The translations under genes were made by a program, and so were the position numbers. From contig NC_081409.1 of NCBI RefSeq assembly GCF_030272615.1, positions 880,549,220-880,613,219 of the forward strand: a stretch of 64,000 nucleotides of DNA. The letters run 5' to 3'. Of this stretch, positions 34,030-44,589 are shown in pieces (the first letter of the stretch is position 1; each line of letters begins with the position of its first letter). Under the pieces are notes generated by a model. That model saw nothing but the letters and a program-made list of their open reading frames with translations, ran no database searches and was not told where the DNA came from. Source of the stretch: Cryptomeria japonica (Eukaryota > Streptophyta > Pinopsida > Cupressales > Cupressaceae).

Positions 34030-35211
34030 TATTTCATTCATTGTAAGATGTTATTTTTAACATGCCTAAATCAATGTGATGTTGTATTTTTGTTTTCAAA
34101 GCTTGACACTCGCTAGTAGAATGGCAATGGGTTTGATGATATTTACAAAAAGAAGAAGTTTGAGAATGGTGTTTATGTTTTCTTCTTCATTTAGGAAAAG
34201 AGGAGATATTAATTTCAAATTTAAAATATTGATCAACACATTTTCTTGTTGTAACTCAAAATTAGATTGAGAAGGTGTGGATTTACAAGACAATGGAGAA
34301 GAAGATGTGGACAAAGAAAAGTGTGATATCTCGTGACTTTTTCGCTCACGTTCAAGCATTTGTCCATTTCATCCATGTGTATGTTCAAAAGAGGGTTCAT
34401 TATTAGGGAGAATTGGATTGAAGTTTAAAGAGGCCCAATCAGTTTCAAGATTTGTGTTAAGAGAAAAATTTGGAATATGAAATTTTGGCATCTTAGACTT
34501 TCTAAAAAAGGTAGGAGTGAAATCCAAGGATCCCCAATCATCCTCTAAGAGTTCTTCTATAGGAACTTCTTTGGTAGGAGATGGTATATTTGAGTGAATT
34601 GAAGAGAGTATTATAGGAACTAAGAAAGAATATGATTCTTTACTTATGTTTTCATCAAGTAGCTCATTAGTATATGTGTAAGGCACAACATAATAATCAG
34701 GAAGAATTTTTGGTTTCCTAGGTACATGAATGGAATTGATTTGATTTTTTTTAGGCTCTTGATTTTTGGGAGAGAGAGCATTATGATGAGAAATAATATC
34801 ATCCTCTTGTTATAAGGTATCATTAGGAAAAAGAATATCATATTTATTTAATGATTCATCTTTAGAAGGAATATCATGAAAAGAAGGTATGGTATCACTA
34901 GGATAAGTATCCATAATATCATCCTGTTGCACCAAATAATCCTTATGAGGGAGGTACTTTTTAGGAGAAGAAGGAACACAATTCTCCAAAGATTCATCTC
35001 TAGGAGGGAAATATTTGAAAGAAGTGTCCATATTCCCTTTTTGCACCAATGTGTCCTCATTAATGAGATAAATTTTGGGAGAGGGTAAATCATAGCTATG
35101 AATAAAAGAGAGAACTAAATTATTATCATATGCATGAAAAGGGACATCATGTACATCTTTAATGTAACTTGAAATTGAATTAGAAAAATAAGATAAGCAC
35201 TCCATATGCAC
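34030..35211 (-). pseudogene. Gag-like protein of element D
   Basis: Minus-strand frame from ATG 35211 down to about 34096, with one TAA at 34810 and one TGA at 34369. A shift of frame near 34150 is then needed to read the knuckle FCKYHQTHCHSTSEC (CX2HX4HX4C, about 34106-34147) and the following helix, ending TSYNE-stop. The upper part has repeated SPKKYLPHKDYLVQ-type segments, and the middle has DWGSLDF / DWASLNF repeats. The knuckle matches in spacing those of elements A and C, so I read this as a diverged Gag C-terminal region. The N-terminal Gag core is not recognisable. Confidence 0.55.
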
Positions 35212-35269
35212 TTATGATCAAACAAGAAACTCATGTCATTTAACCATAATAATGTTCATCCCATACATG

Positions 35270-36470
35270 CATACAAAATTGAATAAAAGAGAGAAAAATA
35301 GAATTTGAATTTTGAGATTTGAATTTGAAATTTGAAACTTGCAAAATAATTGAATAATGCAAAATTCTAGGAAAAATGATTACTCAATTAAATGAACAAA
35401 TTGATTGAAAGAATAAAGAGAAAGAATGCAACCTCCTAGGAAATTGAATTTTGAAATTAGGATTATGTAAAAATAACCTCTTAATTTAAAATTTCAAAAT
35501 TATCCAAAAGAGATTGAATTTTTAAAATTAGGGTTTGTTTGATTAACCACTTAATTTTAAAATTTAAATTGGAAATTGTAATGGTAAAATTTGATAATTA
35601 GTTTGAATTTAAAAATTAGGGCTATCTTGATTAACCACTTAATTTTAAAATTGGAAATTAAAATTGTACACAAGAAAATTAAATTTAAAATTAGGGTCTT
35701 GTAGAAAGGGCCTCTTAATTTTAAAATTAAATTTAAAATAAATCTAAGATTGAAATAATAAATTTAAAATTGGAGAATGTTCAGGATTAATTTAAATTTA
35801 AAAATTAGGGTCTTTAAATAATTAACCACTTAATTTTAAAATTTAAATTTGAAAATAGATCTAAGATCGGAATATGGAAATTCAAAGATTGGGAAATGCA
35901 CAAAATTAATTTAAATTTAAAATTAGGGTCTTTTTAATAAACTACTTAATTTTAAAATTTAAACTTGAAAATAGATCTAAGATTGAAATTTGGAAATTGA
36001 AAAGTTAGGAAATGCACAAAATTAATTAAAAAATTAGGGTCTTTTTAATTAACTACTTAATTTTAAAATTTAAATTGGAAATTAAAATTTGATCTAAGAT
36101 TGCAATTTTGATTTTGAATTGAAATTAGAAACCAAATTTGAAGAGGAAAATTCTAAAATTACACAATCCACAAGTTCAATTTTTAAAAATATTTAAAATT
36201 AGGGTTTTTGAAGTTAACCACTTAATTTTTAAAAAATAATTGTGAAATTTGTCTTGTAGACGGAATTTTGAATTATGAAATTGAAAAAGTGCTCATATCT
36301 GAAATAATTAATCCAAATTAAACAATTGACAAGCTCAGTTTTGAAATTAAAAATTAGGGTTTCAATGAAATTAACCTCCAAGTTTTTAAAATTTGCAAGA
36401 AAATCAAACTTGTAAATGAAAATTTAAATTTTAAATTACATATAGTTAGATCTAAAAACAAAAATCAGAA
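35270..36470 (-). repeat. AT-rich degenerate repeat leader of element D
   Basis: ATTAGGGT-type words recur near 35456, 35527, 35690, 35804, 35922, 36033, 36198 and 36353. Each is followed by a run like TTAACCACTTAATTTTAAAATTTAAA. It is almost pure A/T otherwise, with no reading frame. It sits between the PBS and the Gag-like frame. Confidence 0.55.
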
Positions 36471-36481
36471 TTAATGGTGTA

Positions 36482-36497
36482 AGACGTCGGGTTCACC
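36482..36497 (-). other. Primer-binding site of element D
   Basis: Minus-strand TGGTGAACCCGACGTC, 3 nt inside the 5' LTR. Its complement ends in CCA as a tRNA does. tRNA not assigned. Confidence 0.6.
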
Positions 36498-36500
36498 AAA

Positions 36501-37672
36501 ATGTAAATTGAAAAATTGAATCCTAGTGATTCTCCACCTAAGAGAGAGAAAGGAAACCACTAGGATTATTTTCACTTGGGAGAACTTTACATTCAAAAGA
36601 GGGGATTGAATGGACACTACATCCAAATCCAAGAGAGACAAGGATGTGAATTCCAAGTGGATTGCAAGGGTTGAAGTGTTATTTACCCTCTTTTGTAAAT
36701 TGGAAAGTTAACTTGTTGACTATGAGAAAATGAGAGAGAAAATGAGTGAAATAAGGAGCTATCGGTTCAGGATCGCGTTGTAACTTTAGATCTAAGATAA
36801 TTAGACTGGTACAGATCTGTCCTACAAATTTGGAGAAAAGTCATTGGGACCATGGCGAAAGTGTACATGGTCCTTCGAAAAATCTGCAGAACGAAAAGGG
36901 TTTTTTCACCTCTGTAAATGGAGTCCAAATGTGAAAATAAAACTACACACTTGCAACCTACACACAAAAAAGAAAGGAAGAAAGGTTGTGGATAGGGTTT
37001 TGCCTCAGTCAAACCCCAGTTGAGGAATCAACATTGAAAGAAAGTAATTGCTAATACTGAAATATAAATAATGGAAATGTATACCTTGTAGATCTGCAAT
37101 TTGTTGATGATGATTTCTTTTCTTCTTGAATGTAATCACAAGTGTTGCATGAAATGACATGTAACATGACAAAACTCTAACACACACATGCTTGCAAATG
37201 AATGTTGTAATATTGCTCCAATGGGTGAATGAAGAAGACTTGAATGCTTGAATGCTTGATGAAGACCTTGAAATCATGTGTTGTATCCTTATGCCTCTCA
37301 ACCTTATCATATGTTCTTGTTCCTAAATGAGGGGATTGAATCTCATTTTATACATGCCTCAAGGATTATTTTTCAACCATCGAAGGCCCACAAAGAGGAA
37401 TTACAAACTCTGAAGGCAGATTGTGCATAGGCCTTGATCGGGCAGACCCAACATAGGGCCACCCTAAGAGGTTGAGACAAGGGCGCCACCCCCCCATCTT
37501 GCCCAATTTTGGGGCCTGGATAGGGTCTAAAGTATCCATAGGTCTTGAAGGAGGAAGGGTCAAGGGGTGAGAATGCAGAAAGGGGTCTCAGTCAGGAAAG
37601 GGGGTGTCATCGCCAACGTGAGGACTTCGAATGTGGTTAAAATTTCCGAGGTTGCAATTTTATGACAATACA
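36501..37672 (-). repeat. 5' LTR of element D
   Basis: 1,172 bp, aligned with 30754-31920; differences are scattered along its length. Confidence 0.82.
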
Positions 37673-38078
37673 ATTCCCAAGGCCTACAACAACATATGCT
37701 AGATCAAGGGTAGAAATAAGTGAGTGGTCATGAATCTGAGGTAAGTTCTTTATAATATTATATGACTTATGCAATAATTTAACTAGAGGTATTAAGTTAT
37801 TTAAATAAGTTAAATTGTGTTGTGTATAGGAAGCCCAACAACCAAACTCATCAGGTAGTGAGCATGAAGAGGAGCTAGAGGATCATGATGAATTGTTTGT
37901 TGCACACAATGATTCGATTGTCATTCCTGAAACTCAATAGGAAACCATCCTTGAATTTCAGCAAGTGGAAGACAAGAATATTGAGGGTGTTCAATGTGAT
38001 GAACATTCCACACCCACAATCAAAATAGTGCCTCATAGAAAGAGGACACAAAGCAAGAGGATGGATAGAAATAAATGA

Positions 38079-38624
38079 ACAAAAGGCATATTTTCTTCCT
38101 ATCATTGTTTAGTTTTCATTGCTATTATAAACCTAATTTATATATCACCATATTTGTTTAATGAATACTTGTGAATTTATTCACTCTCAAGCTCTTCTTT
38201 AAGAACATGTGTTGTTGGTTGTTTCTTAAATAATTATCAATTTTGATCAGGAAAGCAAGTCTGTTTGTTGCATTCCATGTTCTCTGGGAAAACCAATTTT
38301 TTGTCTCAGAAAAATTCAAGCTTCTTTGCTTGTGAAAATTGGGCTTTGTGTTATTTTTCATTTTTTTTTTTGAAGTTGAAAGTGCTTTCTTCTTATTCCC
38401 AAACTAACACAGTTAATACCTCTGGGAAACATCAAGTAGTTCTCTATTTTAGGTTTGATTTTTATTACTTTTTCATGTTGTCCCATCATATTGATTCTAA
38501 TTATAAATCATGATTTGGATCTATGTAGGGAAAATGAGCAGCTTTCTCAATATGGGGATACAACACCCACATGGAAATTGATTGTAATTTGTTTGATTAT
38601 CACAAAGGGCTGCCTTAAATCTCC
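38079..38624. other. Spacer with first copy of a 106-bp repeat
   Basis: No gene seen. The part 38161-38266 is repeated, with about one change in ten, at 42146-42252. Confidence 0.45.
38161..38266. repeat. 106-bp direct repeat, copy 1
   Basis: Starts ATGAATACTTGTGAATTTAT and continues through TTAAATAATTATCAATTTTG. Copy 2 is at 42146-42252. Confidence 0.6.
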
Positions 38625-39068
38625 ATGACTTGGATTATTACTCCACTTTTGATGGCTATTGATAGTGGATGCTCACTGTTTTTGGTGCACGCGCTCTGGA
38701 AGAATTCTACTGATACGTCTCGGATTAGCGACCTTTCTGCATGGCTTACGTGGAAGGATTTGAGTGTGACTGTTACAAATGCCAAAGGGGAGCATCAGAA
38801 AGTTTTGCAGGGCTTGACGGGCTATACGCAACCCGACTATATTATGGCCATCATGGGACCCTCCGGTTGTGGGAAGTCTGCCCTTCTTGACACTCTGGAA
38901 GGTAAATGATATAGGTATTTCACTGTATAGTTTTATTTATAGTAATTTTTTAAAGAAATAACTTCTTTGTGGTCTTTTAAATGTTCAGGGAGACTTTCAA
39001 AGAGTTGTGCTCAGAAAGGAGAAGTTCTTGTCAATGGTAGAAGGCAAAGACTCTCGTATGAAACTGTG
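38625..39068 (+). pseudogene. ABCG (WBC) half-transporter, two 5' exons only
   Basis: Exon 1 (from ATG 38625 to 38901) and exon 2 (38989-39068) join across a GT/AG intron in phase 1. The protein reads LTWKDLSVTV, a nucleotide-binding domain start, then Walker A GPSGCGKSALLDTL, and in exon 2 VLVNGRRQRLSYETV. This is the beginning of an ABCG11/WBC11-like ATP-binding domain, the family that exports cutin, wax or hormones at the plasma membrane. The signature motif, Walker B and all membrane helices are missing in the following 2.5 kb. Either the remaining exons lie behind a very long intron outside the recognisable region, or this is a gene fragment. The unusual residues TGYTQPDYIM before Walker A favour a fragment. 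Confidence 0.7.
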
Positions 39069-41638
39069 GTAGGTGTTAAGATTGTGAGAAATATTATAGA
39101 TCTTCTACTTAAATTGGTGTGGTCGGTCATTTGATATGATTTTACCTTTTGATCTGGGTGTGGATTTTTCTTAAATATCAGTCCTTTGTAGGAGGCATTT
39201 TCTTCGGTGTATTAAGTTATTATTGCACAAGGTAAACTGATTTCTTTTAGACTATAACCCTTATTCCAAAACTCTGCAATTTCACTGTTCTTTGTCATTT
39301 TTGAATTCTTTAGTGCTCTTATACTTTTTGACGGTATTTACCATTAGATCCTTACTGTCATGCTTTCATTGCATTATACTTGGACCAATCTCTTTCATAG
39401 ACTGCAACAATGCATCCTTTTGCTATGGGTGTTTCCCCTTAATTATTGAACTATTGTAGCTTCTCTTTTCTTTATATTTTGAAGAAACTTCAATCAACCT
39501 CTGTGATTGCTACCCTTAAAGGGCTTTCCATTTGTATGGACTTAACTCTGCCTTCCTTTAATAGTCATGGAACCGTGAACACCCTTCAATCTATGATTTG
39601 AGAAGAGTATTTACCTTATGAATTATCTTCCATTACCATAGAATTCCAATCATTGCCAAGGCCTTAAGTCAAAGACAGAGGTTAATTTGTAATACTACAA
39701 ATTTGTGACTTTGATCATTAACAATCCTATGGAGCTGCTACAAGGCTTGGTGGTAGTATCCTGTGAATGTGTTTTCCTTTATTCTTCGTACTTCTAGGTG
39801 ACTAAGACATGCCTTGTAATTGTGAATGGATTCTTTGATAATCTTTAACCATTATACTTTAACACTCCAAATCTACTAGCTATCTTCAGGTGTAGGGTTG
39901 CAAACTCTCACATTTTCTATCTTGATTCCTCATACACTGTGATTGTGTTTGAAGGCCTCTCTCATGCCTCTCTTTAGGTCTGATTTTTTTTTCACTGATT
40001 CAAATAATGGTGACTACACTTTCACTAATTGATCAGAATACCAATAGACCTCCTTTGTTTTGCTAAAATAGTCATACATGATCGTTCTTTCTCTGCATTT
40101 ATCCTCTGGTAAAGCTATAGGGGCTTATGTTACTCCTTGAAGGATTCTATCTTCATTGACCAAGATCCTCTATCTTTCATGTAGTCTTTTACATGTTATC
40201 ATATTCACTATTTTGTGCATCTTTACACTGTCTTTCATGTGCCTTCAACAGTGAATGTTGCTGTTATGCTTTATGGCAAAGATTCTTGTCTTTGTGACTG
40301 TAATTTGGTGCTTGAAACTTATTACTCATGTCAAATGGCTAAGGTATTGATCCTTGAATGCTTGAGTCTGTCGTTAATTGGCATTTTTAAATCAGATGCT
40401 ACCTTCTATATATTGACTGGGCGTTTCTTAGACCACTGTCTTATCTTTCACAGACTATTATGATGGTCTTGTTGTGTATTTGTCCTTTGATGGGACTATT
40501 GTAGCTTATCATTGATGCTTGTGAATACCCTACCAATACTTTAGATGTCACTGTCTTTGATCATTTTTCTATGCCCAGTGTATAGTGATTGTATAGTGAT
40601 TGTTATCTTTATAGTGATTGTTCTTGAATGCTTTTCTCTTTTATCATCACATGACTTATTGACAGTAATAACATAAAGCTTTTGAACAAATTCATCAATA
40701 ACTGGACTGTTGCTTTGATTCTTTATGGTAGAGAATGCTTCATATTGGCATGAAGAATCTTGTAGAGTTTTTGCTATTCTTGTAGGGCTCTTCTCTAACC
40801 TCTTTTGTTTCAGACTATTCTTTCTCTTTAGATATTATCTTTACAAAAGTGTTACCTAGAACATTTCATGAAAACTAATCTAATTATTCCCAAAGAGCTT
40901 CAGATGTAAATAGAGCATCATTAAATTTGAGTGGTAGAGCATATCTCTATTTATCATCAACCAGGCTACTTTTTCCTCTCTACATTCTGTATATACTCAC
41001 ACACAATCCTAATGACCTAAAATACTCAGAGTAACTTATTAGAATAACTTATACAGAGGCATCAAATAGCATGTACAGTTATACAACTCGTCGCTGATCT
41101 CTATAATGTTAGTTTTAGGATAATCATGGTTTTAGTTTTGCTTGAAGCCCACGACCATTTTGATAAGTTTTAATATGTCATCTCATTGCAAATTGAGAAT
41201 AATTTATATACCTCAATATATTCGTTCAGCTCAAGGGTGTGGACCACTGTCATCTCTAACAATCCTCTTAGTTTTTTTATAATTATGGAAAAGTGCAGTG
41301 TAAGAAGACATTAATCAAATTGCATTATTTCGGGAAGCAAGTGAACAATGTCGAAGACAGGGAAAATACATGTGACTAGTCGTGGGAAACGAATGAATTA
41401 TTCCATTGATCAAGTACAAGTTGTGGGTCTGCGCAGAACCTGCCTCGAGAACCACATCTATTAATTTCTTATCACTTTTCTAAAGTTTTCTCAAATGATA
41501 TGTTCTATATATCTTCTGCGAAACTGTCCGTCGATGGTGGTAGGAAATTTGACTTTTTGGAGTATGAGTGCACAAATAGAAGCAATCAGTGAGTAATGTA
41601 AGTGCCATGTTTCGAAAATCCTTTAGAAACTTGAAAAC
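39069..41638. repeat. Intron-like DNA with T/C-rich quasi-repetitive block 3
   Basis: No coding exon seen. About 39380-40900 has the same word texture as blocks 1 and 2. A possible TATA (CTATATATC, near 41504) lies about 130 bp before the ATG at 41639. Confidence 0.35.
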
Positions 41639-41737
41639 ATGTCGATGTTGCAGCAGCTGGTGGCCTTGATCTTATTTGTTTGCTCATCTTCACTCTTGTT
41701 CAGCTTCAAAGTGGAGAGCGCAAAAACCAACGTCAAG
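41639..41737 (+). CDS. Isolated first exon encoding a signal peptide
   Basis: ATG 41639 opens 33 codons ending in CAAG at a good splice donor (AAG/GTAAAT). The peptide has a hydrophobic core (LVALILFVCSSSLLF) and a likely cleavage after VESA. It is followed by KTNVK. Such first exons occur in plant secreted proteases (subtilases) among others, but I find no downstream exon, so the product is not known. It may be a stranded exon. Confidence 0.35.
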
Positions 41738-42470
41738 GTAAATCGACAAACCATAATTATAGTGTCAGTACTTACAGCTTCTATTTGGGTATTATTAAGT
41801 GGAGAAATGCTGATATAATGTGTTGCTTGAGCTACAAAACTATATCGTATACATGGGTGATAGTAGAGCCCATCAAAATCTAGAGGCTGAAAAGTTGTAT
41901 AATAGTAGAGCCCATATAAATTTAAATTATAAGTCTCATTAGGGCCAGTATACGAAAAAAAATTAAATTGTTGATGGATGTAACAAATCAGGTTCGTAAT
42001 CTTTTCTAATCTGTTTTCTTGATTGCTATGAAGTTATATGATAAATAATAAAGGCTAGTAGAATTTAACTTAGTGTAAAGAGATTTCCACAATCCATCAT
42101 ATACAAAGTATAGTTTCTGGATTCGATTGTGTGTAAGATTTTTGCATGAATACTTGTGAATTTATTCACTCTCAAGATCTTCCTTAAGAACATGAGTTGT
42201 TTGTTGTTTCTTAAATAATTATCAATTTTGGTTAGGAAAGCAAGCCTGTTTTCTTGAATGAAGTTAGTTTGTTATGGTATTTTGTTCAGTGTTTTGTAAG
42301 AAATTAAATATAATTACTTTGAATATTGTATTTCTAGTTGGGAACATTTTGGTTGAAAACTACACAAAAAATATTTTTTTTAAATTGTTAATTTTTTTTT
42401 AATTCATTTTGGTTGAAAACTACACAACAAATATTTAAAATAAATTGTTTATTTTTTTAATACATTTTTA
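41738..42470. other. AT-rich spacer with second 106-bp repeat copy
   Basis: No gene seen. 42146-42252 repeats 38161-38266. A further short direct repeat of about 18 bp (TTTTGGTTGAAAACTACAC) occurs at about 42346 and 42408. Confidence 0.45.
42146..42252. repeat. 106-bp direct repeat, copy 2
   Basis: See copy 1 at 38161-38266. The copies lie about 4 kb apart, flanking the ABCG exons and the signal-peptide exon. Confidence 0.6.
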
Positions 42471-42736
42471 TATTGTCTCTAGAGAGACAATAGTTGAGAT
42501 CTTAAGACATGATTTTAATCCCAACTATTGTCTCTCTAGAGACAATATGTCTTTAAATCCCAATTGTTATCTCTAGAGAGACCAATATGAAATGGTCTTT
42601 ACAAAGACAAAAAAATTTCTGTTTTATATTGTCTTTCTAGAGACAATTTTTTAAGACAATAATTTGAGACACTCGGTTAAAGACGATATTTAATACAATA
42701 CACAATTTTTTTTGTCTCAAGTTAAGACAATTTGCT
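42471..42736. repeat. Cluster of ATTGTCT palindromes, possible MITE remnant
   Basis: The sequence at 42471-42492 is the exact reverse complement of 42526-42547. The arms extend inward imperfectly (TAGTTGAGAT against TAGTTGGGAT). Further copies of ATTGTCT or AGACAAT follow at about 42630, 42650, 42724 and 42741. No target duplication was recognised. Confidence 0.5.
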
Positions 42737-44589
42737 CAAATATTGTCTTAAAACACCCTCACCCCCCACTCCCAGCCCCGCCCCATGTAGCAGAGTCTTT
42801 GTAGGACGATTTTGTTTATAAAAAACATTTTAGTGAGATTTTAGCTAGAGATCACGTTATAACATGTATGTTAACTTATATGTGATGATGTTGTGCTAAT
42901 GAGCTACAGTCAAACATAGATGGTTTGTTTACATGTGGTGGTATTGTGATAGTAACCACAAGCCTATTGGAAGAACTTATAATCTCATATAATATTTGTG
43001 TTTATTGGAAACATGAAAAGTACATAGGAACACTTGTGGAAAAGCAAGAGTTTATGCAACATAATGTAAAAATAGGATAATGTTGTAGAAGATAGCAATC
43101 AACTAAAAGTGAAAAAAATGTTTATATGAGCCACTATAAGTGACAAACTAATAGTACTATTGGTCATAGTAGAAACATATAAAGATACATAGAGTCTTAA
43201 AGGTTTTAATTATTGATTCAAAATGTATGACATGACAAAATATACATCATAAATAGTTGAAATCATATAGCTTCCTTGGGAGGAGGTAAATAATTCGTTC
43301 AAAGGAAAAAATCTATTGCGGGTGTTTGAACTTCCAAACAAGTGACATTATCAAATTGCATTATCCCCATATCTCAAAAATCTTTTTAGCTGAGAACTAC
43401 CTAGCATAACACTATGCAAACCCCTAATTTCCAATCCTCATTGTATAGGAGCATAGTGCCTCCAAGAGCGGAATGCCTATCTACGAAATAAAATTTAATT
43501 AAAAGTGACTTGTCCAGGTATGAAACATAGTACAAGCAATTGCACCTTAGTGTGGAATGGGTATGTCGAGGAGATCTTTAAGTATTTATAAGAGGATTGC
43601 AAAAATATGTAAGAACTTATTTATATGTACTTTATACATATATGTGAATATGATATTATAACTGGCTCATCTTGAATGTAGAATTGGCTCTTCATATTTG
43701 CATGCAAAAGAGATTTTTTTATGAAATTGTATCATTCTAGTGAAGCATGAAAATAGATTATAGATATTGTTGATAGATTAATTCATTTAAGGAACTCTAA
43801 CAATGTATGCAATTAACGCAATAATGTCCATTTCTTTACAAAAGTTAGATTTGCAAACTATATGAAATTGAGAGTAAGTAATAGAATAGTATTGGTCACA
43901 ATGGTGATTATCCCTTCGTAGAATTTGTACTTATAGAGAAAGAAAAAGAGATATAATCAAAATATAAAAAATAATATGTTTTGTTACATGTGTAAGTGTT
44001 TAACATGAATATTGAAAACTTATAGATTAAGTAATAAAATTAAATGTAAAGAAATTGTTTCTTAATGATCTATATGTTAATGAAATATGTATTGAATGCA
44101 TAAATTATAAAGATACATAGACAGAGGTTTTGGTTTTGGTAAAATTGGCTAAAATACGTAATTGAATGAACAAACCTAGAATTCTTTTAACTTTTATTTG
44201 AAGACCTTGCGTTCGATAATGCCAAAAATCACTCCTCATTTCTCAGCGAGGAACATATGGGTTGGTTTTCATGTGTGAATATCTTTGAAATGTGAAGGTA
44301 TGGTGTATGTGGAGACTTGCAATCTCACAGGCTCTTGAAATAGCTTTTAATGTTAACCCTTGATAGTCAATGTTGTCAATGTTGATTATTTCTTGTTTTT
44401 GATTACGTAAAAAAAAAGGTTTTGAAGGGACCTGAGACCCTTTACAAATGAAAAAAGGGATAGAACTTGAATGTTCAACAAAGAGGAGAGATACACAACC
44501 ATAAAAATAGTTTTCCCCAAAAGATAGCAGGCAACCCAACCAAAGACAAGGCCAAAAAAACCAGCCCAAACAACCAACTACAAGGGCCC
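42737..44589. other. AT-rich spacer
   Basis: I see no gene, terminal repeat or RNA gene here. On the minus strand, 44220-44589 may be the 3' tail of the DUF4283 unit that follows. Confidence 0.4.

Larger units (their letters stand above)
30754..37672 (-). mobile_element. Element D: non-autonomous gag-only LTR retrotransposon
   Basis: A 6,919-bp element on the minus strand. Its LTRs are 30754-31920 (3') and 36501-37672 (5'), similar along their length and ending TGT...ACA. On the minus strand the order is 5' LTR, PBS, AT-rich leader, a Gag-like reading frame with a CX2HX4HX4C knuckle, repeats, polypurine tract, 3' LTR. No protease, RT or integrase is visible, so it would depend on another element for movement. 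It lies inside an exon of the pseudogene. The flanking bases GTTCG (left) and ATTCC (right) are an imperfect duplication, perhaps originally GTTCC. Confidence 0.8.
28972..38078 (+). pseudogene. Multi-exon pseudogene of unrecognised family, split by element D
   Basis: Exons joined by canonical GT/AG sites with matching phases: 28972-29036, 29119-29208, 29296-29518 and 30151-30569, then 30691-30753 continuing after element D to 37740, and a last exon 37830-38078 ending in TGA. Phases are 0, 0, 1 and 0 and the frame crosses each of these junctions. Exon 4 encodes a tryptophan- and lysine-rich region (TWDELMKDAKFKRKAHNNP, then SARGGSKRCHRD) loosely reminiscent of plant Ptta/En/Spm transposase C-termini, which I cannot confirm. 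The last exon is acidic, then basic (PHRKRTQSKRMDR). In-frame stops (TGA in the GATAGATGAATAG context near 29512, TGA near 30306, TAG near 37940) and the 6.9-kb insertion show it is dead. More 5' exons may exist upstream. Confidence 0.6.
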
